The translations under genes and the position numbers were made by a program. The notes under the pieces were generated by a model. It made no database searches. It was not told where the DNA came from and saw only the letters and a program-made list of their open reading frames with translations. From NCBI GenBank assembly GCA_947359465.1, contig OX375872.1, forward strand, positions 12,780,137-12,844,136: DNA of 64,000 bases, given 5' to 3'. How positions within the stretch are numbered: the first letter of the stretch is position 1; each line of letters starts with the position of its first letter. This document shows, piece after piece, positions 57,505 through 64,000 of the stretch. The DNA is from Metellina segmentata. Its lineage: Eukaryota; Arthropoda; Arachnida; Araneae; Tetragnathidae.

Positions 57505-57668
57505 TTTGTTGTTGCTTGGGTTTTACACCGTTAAGGCCATGTTTGGCTAAGCTCCACCAAACATAGCATCAAGTAAGAATTGCAAAAACAATGAATTCTT
57601 CTAGCACAGAAAAGAGAACCACCCCAAGTAAGATACAGGAAACGAACCAACACTGCCTACGACTTACA
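57505..57668 (-). mobile_element. SINE-B, reverse
   Basis: TGGGTTTTACACCGTTAAGG, CCATGTTTGGCTAAGCTCCA, GCACAGAAAAGAGAACCACC, ACAGGAAACGAACCAACACT. The head end is missing. Confidence 0.7.
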
Positions 57669-59230
57669 GGCAAAAATATAAATTTCAGTTATGTTATATA
57701 ATAAAACACTTATCACAGAAAACTTAACATGAAAATATTATATAATAAGGCTTGACACTGCATATAATAAATAGATCTAGCAGGGTTTATTTATCGGCTA
57801 AAGGCAAATGGCTTCATAGTACGCACAAAAGATCAGTAAGAAACTTTATCATAAATCAGGCATAAACACAAAATAACAATGTTACTATGTGTGTAAAAGT
57901 AAATCTCCATACATGTTACCTAGACTGATAGAATACTTTTGAACTGTGGTTAATGACAGTATTGCAGCATATCAACTAGAATCTGAACATACTTTCTAAT
58001 TAATTATATGTTGTATTTACAACATGCAATCAAATTTATTGTTTGAGAAATTATGTTTTTAATCTAAAACACTGCATCATAAAATTGTAGAATACGTAAT
58101 TGATAATACATGTAAAATAACATTTTTGCAAGTGAGGAAAGGAAGCGAAATTTATTTACATTTATGTTGGTTAGAAACTATATACTTTTGTTTCATTAAA
58201 GCCTCATTTAACTGCAGCCCAGGGTGGATATGTGGTTTCTGGACTTGTCTTGAAACCGTATAATCGAAGCATGTCAGGGTAGGACTTGCGTTAAACACCT
58301 TTGAAGGACAAAACTAGTTTTTCACTTAATGCGCATTGAGGGTTTCAACACTATTGACAATGAACTAATATTCTTAACTTTTGTAATGAAGTGATTGTGT
58401 ATCATGAAAAAAATTTTGTTTACGAAACCGCTTTAGTAGGAATCGACGAGATTTACATCTTGGTTCAAGTGGCTCAAATAAAACTTGTGGGCGTTGTGAA
58501 TGCTTGTCCGATTATTTTCGAAATAAATATATTTGGCTTTCCTACAGTAAAATATCTAAAATTTTAAAAACATGAAATACTAAACGCACAATAAAAACAT
58601 TGAAAATACAGACTAGTAAATTTGTAATTTCATGAGGAACTTATCGGCCCAAAATGTTTAATTTCACACATAAAACACGAAGATGATCTAAGACTGTATG
58701 AAAAAAGACAACCATACTATTTTACAAATGAAAACAAAGCTATCAAAAAGGGAGGGTTTGAATTTAAAAAGTGAATGCATTGCTGTAGCAAAAAAAAAAT
58801 TATATAATTAAGACACTATGGAAGTACATTTTGGTAGGTAGTGTTTGATTTGGTGAGCAAAATAGATTGAAGATACTTTTTGTACTACGATGCTCATCTC
58901 AAGGGAGCAGATGACTTTGTTGTGATGCCGAAACCGAATGTAAACAATGGATAAAGACTTGCACTACTTCTGAAGTAAACTCATCAAACATCGGAAATTT
59001 CTTACATGATCCTTTTGACAGTGTACAAATACGAAAAACATAATTGGTTTGATGTTTCTCACAATTAATATAAAATTCTGCAGGGAGGACCTGACCTTGA
59101 CAGATCATGCACATTTCTAGTCTTACCCATTCAGAAACGGTTATCAGTCATCAAGTTGACTTCATTACAAAAATTACCAACTCACGACGGTGAAATGTAA
59201 CTGGGGAAATATTAGGACCGCTAATTGATT
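57669..59230. other. Unique AT-rich DNA; possible intron of the candidate exon at 59.5 kb
   Basis: If the exon at 59476-59565 is real, this stretch lies in its first intron. No acceptor with coding sequence after it was found. Confidence 0.3.
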
Positions 59231-59475
59231 AGTGATTGCTACATAGGGCGATTAGATCAGGACAACGTGCAAGCGGTGGGATCGGGCAGGAAACAGTGAT
59301 GTTCGCATGTGTCAAACACGATAGCGATGCAGTTTTAGAGGCGGAAACTGCCCGGACAGAAAGATCATTGTTAGCAGTCCTCAAAAAAAATTCTGTGAAT
59401 GTTATGGAATGTATAAGAGCCAAGCAAACAGATAAGTTGACACACCTGGAAGCTACCGAAAGCTGTCCCACTAAC

Positions 59476-59565
59476 CTGTGTTTCTGCAGCTTCAGTCAAA
59501 GGGGTTTGGGTGTTGGCTGCTACCCATGCCTCTGCAAAGGTTTCCATAGCTGACTGGAAATCCAT
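59476..59565 (-). CDS. Candidate 5' coding exon of a host gene (30 codons, then splice donor)
   Basis: On the minus strand an ATG at 59565 opens a frame that begins MDFQSAMETFAEAWVAANTQ and ends AAETQ after exactly 30 codons. It is followed at once by GTTAGT: the junction CACAG|GTTAGT is a near-consensus donor and would give a phase-0 intron. A second donor-like site, CCAG|GTGTGT, lies 31 bases further on. The composition is protein-like (acidic, Ala/Thr/Gln-rich), and codon use looks less AT-biased than nearby DNA. I do not recognise the protein; it could be the N-terminus of a glutamine-rich nuclear factor, but that is only an impression. The acceptor exon is not in view and would lie at lower coordinates, possibly outside the window. 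The forward-strand 105-residue frame over the same bases is less convincing. Confidence 0.5.
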
Positions 59566-61046
59566 TGCACCGGGCCTGACGAGTTATAGCATGGAATGTT
59601 TACATTGACCACGAGGAATCTACGTCCTATCCTGACCCTTCAACACTCTTGGAGCATTTCGAATCATGACGCCGTGTTGACTGCGAACGGACTCATGAGC
59701 TCCCGTACTAAACGCATGTTCAAATGATAAGTAGTCCGCCAGGAGCTGACACTTTGCAAAACATGCTCACCCTCGATAACCCTAGTAAATTTTCACCGTC
59801 ATAAAGTTGATAACTTATACAATTTAAAATAGGTTCCTCAGTTCTTTGTTGGTTGGATAAAAAGTAAATACATGTGAATAGTTGAATGAAGCGCAAGGAT
59901 ACAATCCTAACGTAGAGAGCAGGCTCGTTTCTATGACCCGCCCTCTAGTGGAAAAGGACTTCTATCTCGTATGTAAGCCTACAGCTATTGCCCGCGCATA
60001 AAGAGCGAGGGTTGCAATATTTTAAATAATTTTCAGGAGTTGGCGAATCAAAAGTTACGGAAACGAAAAAAGAACTAATACTTCATTCCCAATTGTACGC
60101 GGAAATTGATTGTTTCTGTGCAATAGGTATGAAACTTTTCTTTTTGTAGATAAAAAAACCTGGTTTTTAAAATAATTTTTTGTTGGATTGTTATATCTTG
60201 GAAGAATGTTTGGAAATTGTTGGGGAAAAGTTGTCATTCTCCAAGAATGTAAGGATAGAAATATCCATCTTATGGAATTTTGGTTGAGAAGTAAATTGCT
60301 TTTTATACTTAGAAAGGTACTTTTTTTAAAGAAAATAAGGGAATGGTTGCAACAATCCTTACTTATAAATATTTTCGTGAAAGTGTCTGAAACACAATTA
60401 GAACTTAATCATGAAAGGAAAATATGCGGTACTTTTTCAGAAACCAAATCTTCCAAATGCAACTGTTTATATAAACAGGTTTTAATATTTGCTCCTTGAA
60501 TATAATTTATTTACATGGAAATAAATTATATAGAACCCTTTTAAATATGAATGTTAATTTGATACAGCTGCCAGATTTTTTGTATGCTACTTAAACTATT
60601 TCAAATGGTTTGCAGTTATTGTCATAAAAAAGCTTTCCAGCTTGCAAAAATTTCAGATTTTGTAATTTTATTAATATCTTAAATAGTCCTGTTTCTATCT
60701 TACCATATGTATTTGATAGATGTTACTAATCGAGATTCCAAAATACTTTTCCCATCATATCTTTTAGAGAGAGAAAAAAATATTTAATATTTTTCAAATT
60801 ATTCATATTTTTATTCTTTTCTTTTCAGCACTTTATTCAATTTTTGTTTTAATCAACAAATATTATTCAATGAATTATTTCAGTGGGATTTTATAATTTT
60901 TCCGTACTTTTTATGAATAATAATTTTTTTTCCTTATCAATTTTTGGAGCTGAATTTAATTTTGTTTCTCCTAAACTCATTTCAAAAAAAAAATTTTTCT
61001 TTAGAACCTTAGACTAACACATCTGAATCTTAAAAAGAGATACATA

Positions 61047-61944
61047 TCTACTATTATGAAAGGAAGTGTTTGTCTGTGTGTATCTCTGTATGGGGGGTCA
61101 ATGTCCTGACGAATCTATGGCATTTTTCAATTATGAAATTTGGCATACAGGTAATTCTAGTTTCTTGCGGATTTTGTGTTCAGCCCGAATTTTAAAATTT
61201 AATCTAGAACATTTTAAAATGAATTTATTTGTTTTTTCTCTTCCTTTTGAAGCAACGTTTTCAACTTTTTTGAAATTGTCCTAAGTCTGGCGTCAGTGTT
61301 CGCCGCGGAGAATTTGACCTTCACGACGTTAAAGAGATCAGATTCATTCATTTTGATTTCATGAGCAACGGACTCGAGTGAAGCAAAACAAATAAAAAGT
61401 TTTGACTGCCGTTCTTCAGTGCTTTTTTTTTTCTATCTCAGCGATTGTTAAAGATAAAATGAAAATTTCAACGTTCAATCAAATTTTACATTAGATCGAT
61501 TATTATTCTACTATTACATCTTTTCTAATGAGATTATTATCTACATTAGATCTTATACCACTATATTTTATTTCAATAAAGAATTTTTCAATTGAATATC
61601 TTTCATATTTTCGCAGGAGATTGCGACGCCATGCCGATTGGATGTCTTCGCAATTCGAATTTGGCCGCATTTAACAATGACGTTACGACTTTTTCGTCCC
61701 TTGCAATCGTCTTCTTCGCAATCGTTAAAGATAGAGTAAAAATTCCAACGAAACCCGAATTTTAAAATTTATATAGAACATTTTTTAATTAATGTATTGG
61801 CATATTTTTTGTATTATTTGGTTTAAGAATGCCAACAGTCTTCAAGTGGGAATGCGTAGCAATCACCGGGGGTTGGTGAGTGTTAGCGAGCAGTGGTCAC
61901 ACATGACCCCCGAAAAAAACTGTCACGTGCCACGCAGTGTCTAG
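61047..61944 (+). mobile_element. Non-autonomous Helitron, about 0.9 kb
   Basis: It starts TCTACTATTATGAAAGGAAG, the 5' form known for animal Helitrons. It ends in a short hairpin (CAC-GCA-GTG at 61931-61939) followed by CTAG at 61941-61944. The interior has no helicase or Rep gene. The final ~100 bp match the reverse complement of 41926-42035, and the first part matches 16903 onward, so three copies of the family are in this window. Helitrons leave no target duplication, which agrees with the flanks. Confidence 0.7.
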
Positions 61945-62084
61945 GGTATACATAAAAATCAGATTTCGGCAAATTTCCAACGTGACAATATGCGAAATAG
62001 TGCAAGGCTCTGCTTAGCTACTTGTTCAAATATTTATTTTTTACGAATGAGTATTCTCTGGAAATATTTGATCTACGGGACGAG

Positions 62085-62950
62085 TAAACCACTCCGGAGG
62101 GCCGCATCTGGAATATGGGAAGGTTTGAACCTATTCGCTTGGCTTCCTGGTTCGAATTCGGGTCAGAGTATGAATGTTTGTAAGCTTATGGTGTAGAGGC
62201 GGCTGATGCACCTTAAATCTGTCGTAGCCGAAAGTCCTCACGTTGGGATGGTGTGGAAGTCTGGAGAGTGGGGTGCCAGCTCAGGTGTTGCCTCGTCATC
62301 TGACCGTGGTTCAAAATGATGTGGTGTTGTCCTCGGATCTTTCTCTCAGGGGTTTGATCCCGGACCGTCGTCAATAGCCCGTTGTGTAGCTTCAGTACGA
62401 CTTTGATTCAACTACCTCCTTTAAAACGCTGGGACCCTTGGGGGATTGATCCGGGATCGTCGTCAATAGCCCGTTGTGTTGCTTTAGTAGGACGATAATA
62501 AAAAAAATTACCAAATACCTATTCGCTTGGCCGTATCTGATCTGCGGGGTAGGTGAAACATTCTGAAACGCCGTATCTGAAACCTTTCTGAGGGCCGTAT
62601 CTAGTCTGCGGTTCGGGTAAACTTGTCTGGAGACCCGTACAGACCTGTGTGGCATGTAAATCGTTCCGGAGGACCGTATCTGGACTGCTGACCGGTTGAA
62701 CCAATCCGGAGGGCCGTTTCTGGTGTGCAGGCCTAATAAAACTGTTGTACCGTATCTGAGCTGTGGAATTGTTAAATCTATCCAGAGAGTCCGGTTAAAC
62801 TTGTTAAGAGGGCCTTATCTGGTCAGCCGGCCACAGAAAAACCGAAGTCATTGCAACTAACGCGTGCGGTCCCTTATCTTTACACGAACTGTTTTCCGCC
62901 TGCCCCCAATGAGAACAGCAGCTATAACAAACAGCTAAAAAATCCCATCT
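62085..62950 (+). repeat. Dispersed minisatellite M1, copy 3, interrupted by a SINE-A
   Basis: Units occur at 62085-62143 and 62517-62840, split by a SINE-A with a 15-bp target duplication. The 3' flank (CTTATCTTTACACGAACTG ... ATGAGAACAGCAGCTAT) matches the copy at 30.8-31.2 kb. The 89-residue frame at 62851-63120 starts in this flank; nothing recognisable was seen in it. Confidence 0.7.
62144..62516 (+). mobile_element. SINE-A, 5'-truncated, with doubled 3' end, inserted in minisatellite M1
   Basis: Starts in the B box (TTCCTGGTTCGAATTCGGGT) and has an exact 15-bp target duplication, ACCTATTCGCTTGGC (62129-62143 and 62517-62531). The 3' end occurs twice: a first tail at 62365-62405, an extra segment (CAACTACCTCCTTTAAAACG), then a second tail ending in AAAAAAATTACC. 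Confidence 0.87.
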
Positions 62951-63449
62951 GCAATTCAGTTTATTCAGTCGCCTCTAACAATGCTTATCCAGTTGAGATA
63001 ATCCCTTGCGCTGAATGTGAGACTATCTGCGTTGCCAATGTAATACGCGCCGGTAACTGGAGACAACATTCGTCGTTCCCCGAAACAGTTCATATGCACT
63101 TTTTACTTTCCTCCTTTTGAGCCGTTACGCTATGCAAATCTGTGACCATATCCACTCGCCCGCCGCATATTTAAATCGGATCTTAGCACAAACGGCGTGA
63201 AGCTTTATGTAGGACATCCTCCTTTTCAGACTAAGCTGTTGTAGCTGATGGGTTAAAAACCCCAAATTAAAAGCTGCGCACGTAGTTTAATCGTATCATT
63301 CAATCGATAAGAAATGGCTTAAATTTGTTATTTCACGTTGTTTGTATGCCCATTTATCGTGTTTCGAAATCTGGTTGGTATTGATTTTGGATTAGACTAT
63401 TTGCGATCGCGCTGCTCTTTTAAGTAGCTTGTGGAGATAGGGTGTTATT

Positions 63450-64000
63450 TCAGCAGCAGTTGAAAAATAATAACAAAATTACAGTGTTCTCACGAAATAA
63501 ATGTGTTCACACAAAATAACAGCATTATTATAAATTAACAGTGTTCTTACAAAATAACAGCATGGTAAAAAAAATGACACAAAATAACAAATGCTGTTTT
63601 TTAAAATAATAGTAGAATAAACACACTGTCATAACAAATAACAGTTTACAAGTTCTGACTGATTTCGAAAATAACAGAAACATTTTACTGTTATTCAGAC
63701 AGTGGTGTAGCAATTTAAATTGTTTATATTTTAAAGTAAAAAAATGTGAAGGTTAAAAAATATTCATGATTAAATATAAAGTTAAAATTACAATTACAAA
63801 CCGTTCAAATTAAAAAACAAATTACAATAACCGTTTCCGACTGTTAAAAAATTATTCATTGTTGCCGAAAAACCTCAATGAAGCAGCATTGAAGCAATTA
63901 AAATTGTATTAAATTTGAAATTTACAAAATTATTTGATAAATATAAAAGTTAAAATCACTATAACAAAATAACAGTTGGCAACTGTTAACGAAAATATTT
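63450..64000 (+). repeat. Degenerate AATAACAG repeat
   Basis: AAAATAACAG and related short units (ACAGTGTTCTCAC, ATAACAGCAT, AATAACAGTT) recur about fifteen times to the window edge. AT-rich with no gene. It may continue beyond the window. Confidence 0.55.

Noticed and set aside
59236..59553. 105-codon forward frame over the candidate exon
   Set aside because: The minus strand shows a start, a protein-like frame and a splice donor at a codon boundary; the forward frame has no supporting signal.

Overview
The window is eukaryotic, AT-rich nuclear DNA made almost entirely of transposable elements and their remains. The density of Tc1/mariner, Helitron, tRNA-SINE and uncharacterised DNA-transposon families points to an arthropod. 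From remembered similarity of the two larger transposase-like proteins, I think an orb-weaver-type spider is most likely; this is inference, not proof. No bacterial-style operon, rRNA, CRISPR array or functional tRNA gene was seen. Only one segment looks like host coding sequence: a 30-codon candidate first exon on the minus strand (59476-59565) that ends in a consensus splice donor.

Layout. 1-9.4 kb: AT-rich DNA with a decayed mariner-type transposase (2.9-4.6 kb) and a four-unit tandem repeat (6.1-7.2 kb). 9.4-10.6 kb: three consecutive tRNA-derived SINEs (called SINE-A here) with target-site duplications (TSDs). 11.2-13.6 kb: an inverted LTR-like pair, then two minisatellites, one with an exact 221-bp duplication. 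14.1-15.7 kb: a Tc3-like element with two binding-site-like repeats at each end. 16.9-19.3 kb: Helitron fragment, foldback element, minisatellite. 20.2-23.9 kb: a dense cluster of SINEs inside a hAT-like element and inside a dispersed minisatellite. 24.0-26.3 kb: a non-autonomous inverted-repeat transposon with a 511-bp internal tandem duplication.

The best preserved gene is at 27.6-30.2 kb: a 2,594-bp DNA transposon with perfect 14-bp terminal inverted repeats (TIRs), a TTAA target duplication and an intact 569-residue transposase with a zinc ribbon and a plausible DDE triad. It sits inside a SINE-A copy that keeps its own 12-bp TSD. A second autonomous-type relic is at 38.3-41.0 kb, with ~650-bp inverted arms around a frameshifted gene of an uncharacterised transposase-like family; the end of that gene lies inside the right arm. 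At 49.7-51.5 kb a LINE RNase H region is split by a 1.0-kb Tc1 element; its reading frame is continuous across the empty site.

Three SINE families are present: SINE-A (about 27 copies or fragments, with two alternative tRNA-like heads on one body), SINE-B (about 15 copies) and SINE-C (one copy). Small DNA elements include pogo-like and hAT-like ones and Helitrons. Nesting at five or more sites gives a relative insertion order. The genes do not form a pathway; the window is best read as a record of layered insertions in intergenic or intronic DNA. Most short open reading frames are chance or antisense shadows of repeats.
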